48,087 nt of DNA from JAHEJA01 sp965657215 (GTDB taxonomy: Bacteria > Pseudomonadota > Alphaproteobacteria > Rhodobacterales > Rhodobacteraceae): contig CBFHNR010000020.1 in NCBI GenBank assembly GCA_965657215.1, positions 1-48,087 of the forward strand, read 5' to 3'. Of this stretch, positions 1 through 7,595 are shown piece by piece. The notes under the pieces were generated by a model. It had not been told where the DNA came from, ran no database searches, and saw only the letters and a program-made list of their open reading frames with translations. The position numbers and the translations under genes are program-made. Position 1 is the first letter of the stretch; each line of letters begins with the position of its first letter.

Positions 1-979
1 GGTTCAAGAAAATTGTCGCCCCTGACATGAGCGCCCAATAGACGACCGTCAAAGGATGAACCATCAGGCGGACTAATTCCGTGTCAGATATTTTGATGCT
101 GTTTCCACCGACAAAGACAGCCGTTGTTGGCTCGTTCGGAGTGGTCTTGTTTTGCTGAGCAATCGCCATTTCCAACCACGACAGCAAAGCAAGCTCGCGG
201 CTTTTGGCGACAGTATGGATTGTATTGTCCGAGGTCTTCACCATCTGACGCCCAGGTTCCTTGAGGATGTCCTCAATACCATTTCGGAAAATCAACGTAG
301 AGCGGTGAACCAAAACAGCGTCTAATTCATGAAGCTGACTCATAACAGATCGCAAATTTTCGCGCACCACGATGTCGTCGTCATATGCCGATTTTATCCT
401 AAGATTGTGACCTTCTGACTTGATCCAAATTAGGTCCTCAACTTCAAGGTTATAGGCCCCAACCGTCAACCAACGCACAGCTTGACCAGTCTGCGAGGGC
501 GATTTGGTATCTGTACTATATCTAAGAATGCGGTTTTGGACGAACCTGTACCAGCACAGCGAAATACAGGTTTCCAGAATAAGGAAATAAAACCCAGCGA
601 TCAAAATCAGCTCGGTCAAATTCAATCGATAAGTCTCAAATGCCAGATCCGCCGAGGCCTTAATAAAGGGCAAGGACAGGATCAGCACCAAAAGCGTCAC
701 TGCGGGTTCGTAAATATAACGCCACGCATAGGCACGCGCCACCGCGACCATTGCGAATTTAAAGCACACATATAAAACAAAAAAGATTGGGCCTTGTATG
801 GTGAAATAAAAGGCCCATTCCGTCATCGTGACAGGCAAAAAGTAATGATAGGGATTTGCGAAAATAACGAGCAAAGCTGTCAGCAAAGCCGCCGCATAGA
901 ACAGACGGTCTGAAAACATCTTTTGAATATCATCAAAAGACAATGTATCCGTTTCACCAACAAGTAACTTTATACGCAT
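1..979 (-). CDS. membrane-anchored LytTR-domain DNA-binding regulator (partial, 3' end outside window)
   Basis: An open frame of 326 codons starts at the ATG at 979 and runs off the left edge. The first 150 residues hold about four hydrophobic helices (near 26-47, 53-82, 91-110 and 120-148). A LytTR-type DNA-binding domain follows at about 168-265; the segment around EDLIWIKSEGHNLRI (181-195) and the VHRS motif at 224-227 match the usual LytTR hallmarks. Proteins with membrane helices plus LytTR are known as one-component regulators that act from the inner membrane, without a response-regulator receiver. The signal sensed cannot be read. Residues 287-326 are an extra C-terminal segment of unknown role. 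There is no good Shine-Dalgarno close to the ATG (AAAGGG lies about 24 bases upstream), so the start is only moderately sure. A tandem 10-bp repeat lies at 1020-1039, just upstream. Confidence 0.8.
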   Translation of the reverse strand, partial: MRIKLLVGETDTLSFDDIQKMFSDRLFYAAALLTALLVIFANPYHYFLPVTMTEWAFYFTIQGPIFFVLYVCFKFAMVAVARAYAWRYIYEPAVTLLVLILSLPFIKASADLAFETYRLNLTELILIAGFYFLILETCISLCWYRFVQNRILRYSTDTKSPSQTGQAVRWLTVGAYNLEVEDLIWIKSEGHNLRIKSAYDDDIVVRENLRSVMSQLHELDAVLVHRSTLIFRNGIEDILKEPGRQMVKTSDNTIHTVAKSRELALLSWLEMAIAQQNKTTPNEPTTAVFVGGNSIKISDTELVRLMVHPLTVVYWALMSGATIFLN

Positions 980-1019
980 AGCCAAATAGCACCAAACAAA
1001 GCGCGCCCTTTCAAATCAC

Positions 1020-1039
1020 GAGATTGCAAGAGATTGCTC
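1020..1039. repeat. tandem 10-bp direct repeat upstream of the LytTR gene
   Basis: GAGATTGCAA is followed directly by GAGATTGCTC. The pair lies 41-60 bases upstream of the LytTR gene start at 979, close to a possible -35 (TTGACG on the minus strand). LytTR proteins usually bind imperfect direct repeats, so autoregulation is possible, but the spacing here (10 bp start to start) is shorter than in classical LytTR sites. Confidence 0.4.
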
Positions 1040-1171
1040 TATTTTTGTGGCGTCAATTGGACAAAAATCATGGCAATTTGGGCAACTGTTCCATTTTACA
1101 CCTTTTTCGCCCTCAACTATACGCGCCTTCAATCTCAGAGTGTTTTCCGACCTTAGGTCACCTTGGAGAGA

Positions 1172-2302
1172 TCACTCTGCACCATAGGCGATGATGTCTG
1201 CTTCGGTCACTTTGTAGGTTGTTGTGACGGTCAAAACATCCCCTGGTCCAAGCTGATCCCATGTGCCATTGCTGGTATTGGTATTCACAGAATCCCCGGT
1301 GTGATGCTCATCTTTTGTCACCGTCGCCGTTTCAATATTAGGGTTTGAAAAACTCCCTTTCGATCGATGATCATCGCTGATACTAATGTTTTCAATATAG
1401 GTGACACCTGCGTTTTCGATTTTATACGTATAGGTGATGACATCGCCTAGATTTGCGGTCTCAGTCGCAAAATCGCGGGTTTTTGTAACCTGAAGCTGTG
1501 GCTCGGGTCGTGGAAAGCGTAGGAGCAATTGTAGGATGCTGCCAATTTGCAAATATTCATCACCATAGCTAAACACGCCACCCCCAGACCGATCATCTGG
1601 ACCGTTAAAGTCAACGGCAAACCCGCTTTGTGTTTCAGGCCGCCAGTGAAGTGCGTTTTTATCTCCATGGGTATGGTAGACATTGTGTGTCAGGTCTGGC
1701 AATTCAGATAAACTACTGAATCTTGAACCCGTCGACCCTGTTAAATAGGCCTTAGACCCAGGCTGTATATTGGTCCAGTTGTCCGGATCGTTTCCTGGCT
1801 CATTCACGGACCCAAGCTTGTTACCTGCCATCAACATTTTATTCTCCAGAACGCGATTGATCAATGTTGAGTCATCTGTCGTGGCATCCAACCGGCTAGC
1901 AATATTGTTGCCATCTCTGTCCTTAGGAATTGACGTGAGCCTTAACCTATCTGCCGCTGACATTTTTTCCATGATTGAACCGTTCAGAAGGCCTTTTTTG
2001 CCATACACTAAATCCGTCACACGAGGAGTGGAGCCCTTTTTGCCATCGGCAATAGAAACATTCTCATTTTGCGGTATAACATCACTATAAACGACCAAAT
2101 CCCCGTCAGCATTCACCCAAGTCGTAAACGTCACACCATCAATGTTGAAATAATACTGACCTGCTGTTTCCACATCACGCGCGGACCCCAGATGCAAAAA
2201 CGCTTTGTCCGCCGTCGTGCCATCTATCCTGTCTGCGTATCCGATCGTTGCCTGCGTCGCAAAGACAGCCGACAAGGCAAACACCGCCCAACCTCGTAAC
2301 AT
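1172..2302 (-). CDS. secreted protein with C-terminal DUF11-like domain
   Basis: The 376-residue product begins with a signal peptide (hydrophobic core about 5-22, likely cleavage after the YAD region near 23). It should be exported by Sec. Residues 270-376 resemble the DUF11/DUF7507 surface repeat: VTKTRDF, GDVITYTYKIENAG and LGPGDVLTVTTTYKVTEADI are typical phrases of that fold. The rest (about 30-265) is not recognised; the stretch around DGVTFTTWVNADGDLVVYSD recalls the start of fibrinogen-like domains, but this is weak. The DUF11-like domain stops right after VTEADI, where family members normally carry one more strand, so the C-terminus looks clipped. No sortase, PEP-CTERM or type I secretion signal is visible. 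Its role is unknown, perhaps cell surface or extracellular. Confidence 0.7.
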   Translation of the reverse strand: MLRGWAVFALSAVFATQATIGYADRIDGTTADKAFLHLGSARDVETAGQYYFNIDGVTFTTWVNADGDLVVYSDVIPQNENVSIADGKKGSTPRVTDLVYGKKGLLNGSIMEKMSAADRLRLTSIPKDRDGNNIASRLDATTDDSTLINRVLENKMLMAGNKLGSVNEPGNDPDNWTNIQPGSKAYLTGSTGSRFSSLSELPDLTHNVYHTHGDKNALHWRPETQSGFAVDFNGPDDRSGGGVFSYGDEYLQIGSILQLLLRFPRPEPQLQVTKTRDFATETANLGDVITYTYKIENAGVTYIENISISDDHRSKGSFSNPNIETATVTKDEHHTGDSVNTNTSNGTWDQLGPGDVLTVTTTYKVTEADIIAYGAE

Positions 2303-2455
2303 TGACTAACCCACTCAAAAAAATTGTTATATAATCTCTGAGACCTACTCAATCTGGATTGAAATTTCCACATAACTTTCAGGATAGGCGCAGTTCGTGT
2401 ACAACTTGTCCTAACGGGACAAAGACCACTATGACATATTTATTTCGGGGAATAC

Positions 2456-2530
2456 TGGCTGGGATGGTAGGATTCGAACCTACGGTACACTGTACCAAAA
2501 ACAGTTGCCTTACCACTTGGCTACATCCCA
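2456..2530 (-). tRNA. tRNA-Gln (anticodon UUG)
   Basis: Read on the minus strand, a full cloverleaf is visible. The acceptor is TGGGATG paired with CATCCCA, the anticodon stem ACTGT pairs with ACAGT around loop TTTTGGT (anticodon TTG), the T-loop is GGTTCGAATCC, and the discriminator G is followed by an encoded CCA. It stands alone between the DUF11 gene and the cytochrome c gene. Confidence 0.95.
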
Positions 2531-2754
2531 GCAGTGACGCGGTTCTTACGACGGCTTTATTCGGGGTTCAAGAGGGAAACTGAAAAAAACACGGCGCATA
2601 TGGGTAAAATTCCTAAACCAATTTAACAACTTGCCCTCAAAGCCTTAGAATCCAGATTTCTGACCTATAATTCACTAAGATATACCAGAATCATTTTCAG
2701 GCTGTGCCGAGTAGAGTTGATGCACAGGAATGGCAGGTGACAACGCGCGAGGTC

Positions 2755-2769
2755 GTGATATCCTATCAC
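2755..2769. promoter_or_regulatory. inverted repeat upstream of the diheme cytochrome c gene
   Basis: A perfect inverted repeat, GTGATA-TCC-TATCAC, ends 28 bases before the chosen start codon at 2798. It could be an operator overlapping the transcription start. It does not match the FNR/Crp half-site TTGAT, and no regulator gene is adjacent, so this is only a candidate. Confidence 0.3.
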
Positions 2770-2797
2770 TATTATTTTGCGTGTATTGGAGCATAGG

Positions 2798-3640
2798 ATG
2801 CGACTGCAGCTATTTATTTTGTGTGTTCTTGGCCTTGCTGTTTGGTGGGGTGTGACATGGCCATCCTCCTCGCCAAATATTTCAGAAGGCGTCGGACAAG
2901 TCGAACAAGGGGCCTATGTGTTTGATGCTGCAGGCTGTGCAAGCTGCCACATGGCACCTGACTCAGACGACCGTCAGGCGCTTGGCGGTGGCAAAGCATT
3001 TAAAACACCTTTTGGAACCTTCGTAGCGCCGAATATTTCATCACATGAAACATTCGGCATTGGCGGGTGGTCCTTTGCGTCTTTTGCAGGGTCAATGCGC
3101 CATGGTGTTTCCCCAGAGGGCAAACATTATTTTCCGGTGTTTCCCTACACCAGCTATCAAAACATGACGGACCAAGATCTCAGAGATTTATGGGCCTATA
3201 TGCAAACATTACCCGCTGTAGATACACCAAACGAGCCTCATCAAATAGCCTTCCCATTTTCCATTCGCCGCAATGTCGGTGTATGGAAATGGATCAATAT
3301 GCCCAGCCGTAGCTCTGATATCCCTGAGCGTGGGGATTATTTGGTCAATGCCTTAGGCCATTGCGCCGAATGCCACACGCCCCGCAATGCGATTGGGGGA
3401 ATGAGGACAGACCAGTGGCTGCAAGGGGGACCAAATCCATCAGGTCCAGGAAAAATCCCCGGAATTACTGGGGCAACGTTAGACTGGTCCGCAGAGGATA
3501 TCGCGGAATACCTGAGGTCAGGATTTACCCCTGATTACGATGTTGCAGGTGGTGAAATGGTTGATGTGATTGCAAATACATCCCGCCTCACCGATGAGGA
3601 TCGCCTTGCAATAGGACGCTATTTAAAAGGCATCAAATAG
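2798..3640 (+). CDS. membrane-anchored diheme cytochrome c
   Basis: The 280-residue protein has an N-terminal hydrophobic segment (about 4-20) acting as signal or anchor, then two class I cytochrome c domains. Haem-binding sites are C47-A-S-C50-H51 and C189-A-E-C192-H193. Likely axial methionines are M100 (GSMRHG) and M254 (GEMVDVI). The arrangement matches the cytochrome c subunits that take electrons from periplasmic alcohol, gluconate or fructose dehydrogenases, but no dehydrogenase gene is adjacent, so the electron donor is unknown. The start is the ATG at 2798, with GGAG ten bases upstream; a TTG at 2777 is in frame but less convincing. It acts at the periplasmic face of the inner membrane. 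Confidence 0.88.
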   Translation: MRLQLFILCVLGLAVWWGVTWPSSSPNISEGVGQVEQGAYVFDAAGCASCHMAPDSDDRQALGGGKAFKTPFGTFVAPNISSHETFGIGGWSFASFAGSMRHGVSPEGKHYFPVFPYTSYQNMTDQDLRDLWAYMQTLPAVDTPNEPHQIAFPFSIRRNVGVWKWINMPSRSSDIPERGDYLVNALGHCAECHTPRNAIGGMRTDQWLQGGPNPSGPGKIPGITGATLDWSAEDIAEYLRSGFTPDYDVAGGEMVDVIANTSRLTDEDRLAIGRYLKGIK

Positions 3641-3680
3641 CTATGGCAATTTGATCCCGAACGCGCTATCTCAGCGGCGT

Positions 3681-3757
3681 GGCCCCGTAGCTCAACTGGA
3701 TAGAGCAGCCGACTTCTAATCGGCAGGTTGAGGGTTCGAGTCCTTCCGGGGTCGCCA
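3681..3757 (+). tRNA. tRNA-Arg (anticodon UCU)
   Basis: A complete 77-base cloverleaf: acceptor GGCCCCG pairs with CGGGGTC, the anticodon stem GCCGA pairs with TCGGC around loop CTTCTAA (anticodon TCT), the T-loop is GGGTTCGAGTCC, and CCA is encoded. Confidence 0.96.
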
Positions 3758-3939
3758 TACTGTTTCGCCCTAACTGTGGTCGCGTTCAATTTCCCCTACC
3801 CCAACAATTTTTTGCAAATTGACGCTAAAGTAAGGCGTCCATTAGCCGTTAGTAAACCTGAAACACGTAATCTTGTCGAAACCCCCTTTGCCTCTAGGGA
3901 GAGCCCCGACAGCTTGTAACGATTTAGGTGGACATATAA

Positions 3940-5010
3940 ATGGCAACGCATCTTGGTCTCTTGGCCATTCAGCTAACAGGTAACCCACAAAACGTGGCCT
4001 CGCCGACTGTGACCGGGCTCTATACAGCGGACTTTACCGACAACGGTGGCGACACTGTTATGGGCGCTGACCTGAGCGACCAAGAGATGGAAGAAATGAC
4101 GCTGGAATATTCGAACACTGGGTTTGAAGCGCTCATTAATGGGGTCGATTATAATGATGTCTTCGAAGTTGACTCAGGATCAATGGACTTTGATGGTGTG
4201 AACGTCGACGGCTTCTTTGCCTATATGTATGATACCACCCAAGACATTGAAAGTTACTTCTTTTTCCCGCTCATTACCGAAGACGTCTCACATATCTCTG
4301 TCGGAAGCACGGTCACCGCGACGGGTCAACAGGACACGGGGAACACCATCGGCATGCCCTATGATCAGATCATGCGGGCCTCAGCCGTTGTCTGTTTTGC
4401 CAGTGGAACACGCATTTCAACAGCGACCGGATTGGTCAATGTCGAGGACCTGAGCCAAGGGGATTTGGTGTGGACACTGGATCATGGGTACCAACCAATT
4501 CGCTGGATCAGCGCGAAACATGTGCCTCACCCATTGATCGAAGCGAACCCCAAACTAACGCCCATCCGCATTCGCCAAGGGGCCATTCGCAAGAACGTTC
4601 CAAGCCGTGATTTGATCGTATCCCAACAGCACCGCGTTTATATCAAATCCACCATCTGCGAGCGCGTATCTGAGAGCCAAGAAGCCTTGGTTCCGGCCAA
4701 ACAACTCCTTGCCTTAGAGGGATTTGAACTGGCTACGGATATGCACAATGTCACCTATTACCACTTTATTTTTGACCGTCATGAGGTGGTCATGGCGGAC
4801 GGCGCTTTGGCCGAATTCTTCTACCCTGGGCCCCAAGCGATCAAGGCATTGAGCCCTGAGACCAAAGAAGAATTATTCACTCTTTTCCCAGAGTTAGCCG
4901 ACATGTCCCTCACGGAGCCTGTGCCCTCTGCGCGGCCCATTCTTGCCAATCCTGTCGCCAAAAATCTGGCCCAGCGGCATGAGCGCAACAAGCAACCATT
5001 GGTGAACTAA
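3940..5010 (+). CDS. Hint-domain protein (Hint_2, hedgehog/intein-type)
   Basis: A 356-residue protein. Residues 1-150 form an acidic, beta-rich N-terminal part without a recognisable signal peptide. A Hint_2 domain starts at C152 (CFASGT) and runs to about residue 300. It carries the motifs VNVEDLSQGDLVWTLDHG, the block SRDLIVSQQHRVYI around H231, and YYHFIFDRHEVVMADGALAE around H275. Hint domains can cleave or splice their own peptide bond at the leading cysteine. In roseobacters such proteins are common and often reach the outside by type I secretion; neither activity nor export is shown here. The start ATG has AGGTGG about ten bases upstream. The trxC gene follows after 62 bases, perhaps by chance. 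Confidence 0.85.
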   Translation: MATHLGLLAIQLTGNPQNVASPTVTGLYTADFTDNGGDTVMGADLSDQEMEEMTLEYSNTGFEALINGVDYNDVFEVDSGSMDFDGVNVDGFFAYMYDTTQDIESYFFFPLITEDVSHISVGSTVTATGQQDTGNTIGMPYDQIMRASAVVCFASGTRISTATGLVNVEDLSQGDLVWTLDHGYQPIRWISAKHVPHPLIEANPKLTPIRIRQGAIRKNVPSRDLIVSQQHRVYIKSTICERVSESQEALVPAKQLLALEGFELATDMHNVTYYHFIFDRHEVVMADGALAEFFYPGPQAIKALSPETKEELFTLFPELADMSLTEPVPSARPILANPVAKNLAQRHERNKQPLVN

Positions 5011-5072
5011 CCCTTTCTTTTTGGACCGATTTTCCCTATTGAGACGAGGTCCACAACACGAAAGGAAAAGCC

Positions 5073-5498
5073 ATGGGTGCCAAGAAAATAACATGCCTTC
5101 GCTGCTCACAGATCAATCGCGTCAATGATGAGAAACCCTTGGAACAAGCGGTCTGTGGCACCTGCCGCAAGCCCTTGATGACAGACAAGGCCGTGGACAT
5201 TGATTTCAACCTCCTGAACAAAGCCGCCAGCAATGATGAGATCCCCCTGATCGTGGATTTCTGGGCGCCGTGGTGTGGGCCGTGCAAGTCAATGGCCCCA
5301 GAATTTTCCAAGGCCGCACAGACCGTTTCGGGCAAGGCAAGGCTGGTCAAAGTCAACACCCAGACCCACCAAAAAGCAGGTCAGAAATTTGGCATTCGCG
5401 GCATTCCGACGATGGTCAAATTCAAAGGTGGCAAAGAGATCAAACGCCAATCTGGGGCCACACAAAGCGCCGCCATAATCTCTTGGGCTTTGCGCTAA
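5073..5498 (+). CDS. trxC: thioredoxin 2 (zinc-binding N-terminus)
   Basis: The 141-residue protein has an N-terminal zinc-ribbon (C8-x2-C11 and C28-x2-C31) followed by a thioredoxin fold with the active site W67-C68-G-P-C71 and the cis-proline loop GIRGIPT. This two-part plan and the length fit TrxC. It is a cytoplasmic thiol-disulfide reductase normally reduced by thioredoxin reductase, and in other bacteria it is linked to oxidative stress. The start ATG at 5073 has GAAAGGAAAAG just upstream. Confidence 0.93.
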   Translation: MGAKKITCLRCSQINRVNDEKPLEQAVCGTCRKPLMTDKAVDIDFNLLNKAASNDEIPLIVDFWAPWCGPCKSMAPEFSKAAQTVSGKARLVKVNTQTHQKAGQKFGIRGIPTMVKFKGGKEIKRQSGATQSAAIISWALR

Positions 5499-5515
5499 AA
5501 GGGCGCTCAGTTTTG

Positions 5516-5548
5516 CATCGGTAACACGTCGGTATCGCGTCGGTACCC
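5516..5548. repeat. three tandem 11-bp repeats upstream of the brnA-like gene
   Basis: CATCGGTAACA, CGTCGGTATCG and CGTCGGTACCC follow each other without a gap, sharing the core CRTCGGTA. The period of 11 bp is close to one helical turn, so a protein could bind all three on the same face. They lie between trxC and the BrnA-like gene. Confidence 0.6.
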
Positions 5549-5557
5549 TACGACTGT

Positions 5558-5580
5558 TGCGTTAAGGGGGTCTTAACGCA
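5558..5580. promoter_or_regulatory. inverted repeat (operator or hairpin) upstream of the brnA-like gene
   Basis: TGCGTTAAG, five spacer bases, then CTTAACGCA: a perfect 9-bp inverted repeat ending 20 bases before the start codon at 5601. It may be an operator for autoregulation, as BrnA proteins repress their own promoters. A trxC terminator is less likely because no T-run follows. Confidence 0.5.
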
Positions 5581-5600
5581 GCCCAGCGCAGTGTCATCGC

Positions 5601-5942
5601 ATGAGTACAGCCAAGTTCAAAACCCAATCTGAGCGAGACCAGCTTTTGCGCGATATGATACGCCTGAGCCAAGACAAAATGATCCTAAGCTTTATGCACG
5701 ACTTTGTGCCGCCCGAATGGCACAGCCTCACGTGGGATATGGAAACACAGCCCAAAAAGGACAAAGTCACGCTCTACATCGACCAACCCGTGATCAAGTT
5801 CTTCCGCTCAATGGGATCAGGCTATCAAGCCCGCATCAACCACCTCTTGCGAAGCTACATGAGGCTCCAAGTGCAAGGCCTTTTGGATACGGAACGTGCG
5901 TTAAAGGAGCGGATGCAGGAGGGGGAGGAGGAGGAATTATGA
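5601..5942 (+). CDS. BrnA-family antitoxin-like DNA-binding protein (no BrnT partner)
   Basis: The 113-residue protein has a helical N-terminal half and a C-terminal BrnA-type ribbon-helix-helix segment at about 63-97 (KVTLYIDQPVIKFFRSMG, then YQARINHLLRSYM). In known BrnT-BrnA modules the toxin BrnT is encoded directly upstream; here the 102 bases upstream contain no ORF, only repeats. It is therefore an orphan, more likely a stand-alone repressor than a working antitoxin. The tail is a run of glutamates (EGEEEEL), encoded by a purine-rich stretch that also looks like a very strong ribosome binding site for the small frame starting at 5939. Its last 6 bases overlap the 3' end of the opposing pentapeptide gene. 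Confidence 0.75.
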   Translation: MSTAKFKTQSERDQLLRDMIRLSQDKMILSFMHDFVPPEWHSLTWDMETQPKKDKVTLYIDQPVIKFFRSMGSGYQARINHLLRSYMRLQVQGLLDTERALKERMQEGEEEEL

Positions 5943-7367
5943 ATCGGTCCCCATACCGTGGGATTTCTGCCAAAGAAGCCAAGCTGCTTTATATTCAGGC
6001 CAATCAAGCACTTCGTTCGGCCAATGGGCCGGACGAGCTGTTCGATTAGGAAGCGTGACAGATCCATCCCCAAACATTGTGAGGATGTTACTCAATGTAA
6101 AGGGAATTTTAACGCAGTCCAAGCCTCGTATTGAGGCGCCAATTAGGATAGCCTCGGTTACAGTAAATCCAGACGCAGGATAAAGAATTTTATCTGATAA
6201 TTTTGCTGACTTATTGATAAGAATTGCATTATCTAAGCGTGCATTGGTTAGGTTTGCGTCATTGAACCTAGCACATCTGAGGTCTGCTTTATTAAAATTG
6301 GCTCCTGAGAGTTGCGTTCCATTTAACTTTGCATGCATTAGCCAAGCATTTTTCAGGCGTGCAGCCCTCAAACATGCTTTGCTTAAATGTGCACCCGTCA
6401 TGTTTACGTAATTAAGCCTTGCTTTTGTTAATTTTGCGCTGTTGAAATAGGCGTCTGTTAACCTTGCTGCGGTGAAATGCGCTTTGCTAAGATCCGCGAA
6501 ATTCATATAGACCCCAGACAAATCCGCCCTATCAAAGTAACACTTGGTAAACAAAGCATGTTCAAAATTTAAGCCCACACCTTCCACACGTCTGAAATCA
6601 CAAAACCGCAAATCAAGCCGATAAGGGTGCGGCTTCCTATCCCGCTCAAGAGCAATTCTTTTAGCAGAGCGTCGACCGATCACCGAAAATGCCATCTGCG
6701 TATCGGGCCGCATGTCTTTCTCTGTGCTTTTTGGGATAATACGCGCATTTTCTCTGAGATAAGCCGTCAAAATTTCCATGATTTGGATATGGAAATCGGC
6801 ATTTTTCTGAGCAATCCGCTCTAGGGAAAGGATAGCGCCGACACGAACTTCGATATTTGGAACAGTGTATTCTTTTCCTGTTTCAAAATCCTTTTTGGTT
6901 TTTTCCGCGCCTAAGCTGGCCACCGCTGCGTTGATACGGTCGGTTACGAGGCCTTCTTCTGTTGCGGTTGTGGTCCGCTCATTGATCCATGTTCGGATCA
7001 GCGTAAAGATGAGAGTTGATACAGCAACCAGCGCGCCTAGCAAAAGTGCGCTGCCTTGCGCGAGATTGCGCAAAGTGTCAGATTCAATTGCGTTTTTAGC
7101 TGTCTCACTCCGTAGGTGTTTGACCATTTGATGGACAGAAATCACAATATCGTTGAGGTAAAAAACATAAGCCCCGATCAAAAGCGCCGCAGACGCCAAA
7201 AACACAACAAGAACATAGGGCTTGCCCACGACTTCCATCAAATTTTCAAAAGGTTTTTCATTTTCGGCAAAGGGCGCTCGACCATGGGTCATGATGATCC
7301 ACGTTAAGGCCGCTATGAAACCCGCAGCCGCAACTAACCACACAGGTATTGAAATGACACCGTCCAT
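5937..7367 (-). CDS. pentapeptide-repeat protein with N-terminal membrane segments
   Basis: The 476-residue protein has three hydrophobic segments (about 5-26, 50-70 and 106-130). A helical linker follows (about 135-250), including a region VRVGAILSLERIAQKN often seen before pentapeptide domains. Pentapeptide repeats of the A(D/N)LxxA(R/H) type run from about 262 to 395 (for example DRADLSGVYMNFADLSKAHF and GANFNKADLRCARF). Such repeats fold as a right-handed square beta-helix. The cargo or target is unknown; it should sit in the inner membrane with the repeats in the cytoplasm. It converges on the BrnA-like gene with a 6-bp overlap of the coding ends. Confidence 0.85.
   Translation of the reverse strand: MDGVISIPVWLVAAAGFIAALTWIIMTHGRAPFAENEKPFENLMEVVGKPYVLVVFLASAALLIGAYVFYLNDIVISVHQMVKHLRSETAKNAIESDTLRNLAQGSALLLGALVAVSTLIFTLIRTWINERTTTATEEGLVTDRINAAVASLGAEKTKKDFETGKEYTVPNIEVRVGAILSLERIAQKNADFHIQIMEILTAYLRENARIIPKSTEKDMRPDTQMAFSVIGRRSAKRIALERDRKPHPYRLDLRFCDFRRVEGVGLNFEHALFTKCYFDRADLSGVYMNFADLSKAHFTAARLTDAYFNSAKLTKARLNYVNMTGAHLSKACLRAARLKNAWLMHAKLNGTQLSGANFNKADLRCARFNDANLTNARLDNAILINKSAKLSDKILYPASGFTVTEAILIGASIRGLDCVKIPFTLSNILTMFGDGSVTLPNRTARPAHWPNEVLDWPEYKAAWLLWQKSHGMGTDS
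5939..6049 (+). CDS. possible 36-residue small protein translationally coupled to the brnA-like gene
   Basis: The ATG at 5939 overlaps the BrnA-like stop (ATGA) and is preceded by GGAGGAGGAGG, an exceptionally good Shine-Dalgarno. The frame gives 36 residues starting MNRSPYRGISAKEAKLLY, amphipathic and helical in look. It lies wholly opposite the 3' part of the minus-strand pentapeptide gene, so it may be accidental. No family is recognised. Confidence 0.35.
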   Translation: MNRSPYRGISAKEAKLLYIQANQALRSANGPDELFD

Positions 7368-7560
7368 AAAAATCTCTCAACCTATCGCAGTTCAACTTAC
7401 GCGATATTCGCGCGGAAACAAGGCCAAAGACCGCCGCGCATCGCTGGGCCGATCCCACGGCCAAGCGATTTGATAGGTCGTCCTTCGACGACTCTTAGGA
7501 TGTGTTTGATAAATAAATCGCACTGAACCAGAGTGCGGTCGCTTGCCCTCGGCCCAGCTA

Positions 7561-7587
7561 GGAAAGGTTGGGAATGTAACCCCAACC
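7561..7587 (-). terminator. terminator-like hairpin after ettA
   Basis: On the minus strand GGTTGGG and CCCAACC form a 7-bp stem with an 8-base loop, followed by TTTCC. It lies 9 bases beyond the ettA stop. The T-run is short, so efficiency is uncertain. Confidence 0.45.
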
Positions 7588-7595
7588 AGTTCAGT

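Noticed and set aside
3728..3919. Open frame of 63 codons starting inside tRNA-Arg
   Set aside because: It overlaps the tRNA 3' half and has no coding features; the region is the leader of the Hint gene.
5499..5600. A BrnT toxin gene before the BrnA-like gene
   Set aside because: The 102 bases hold no frame long enough and consist mainly of repeats; no BrnT-like sequence was seen nearby.
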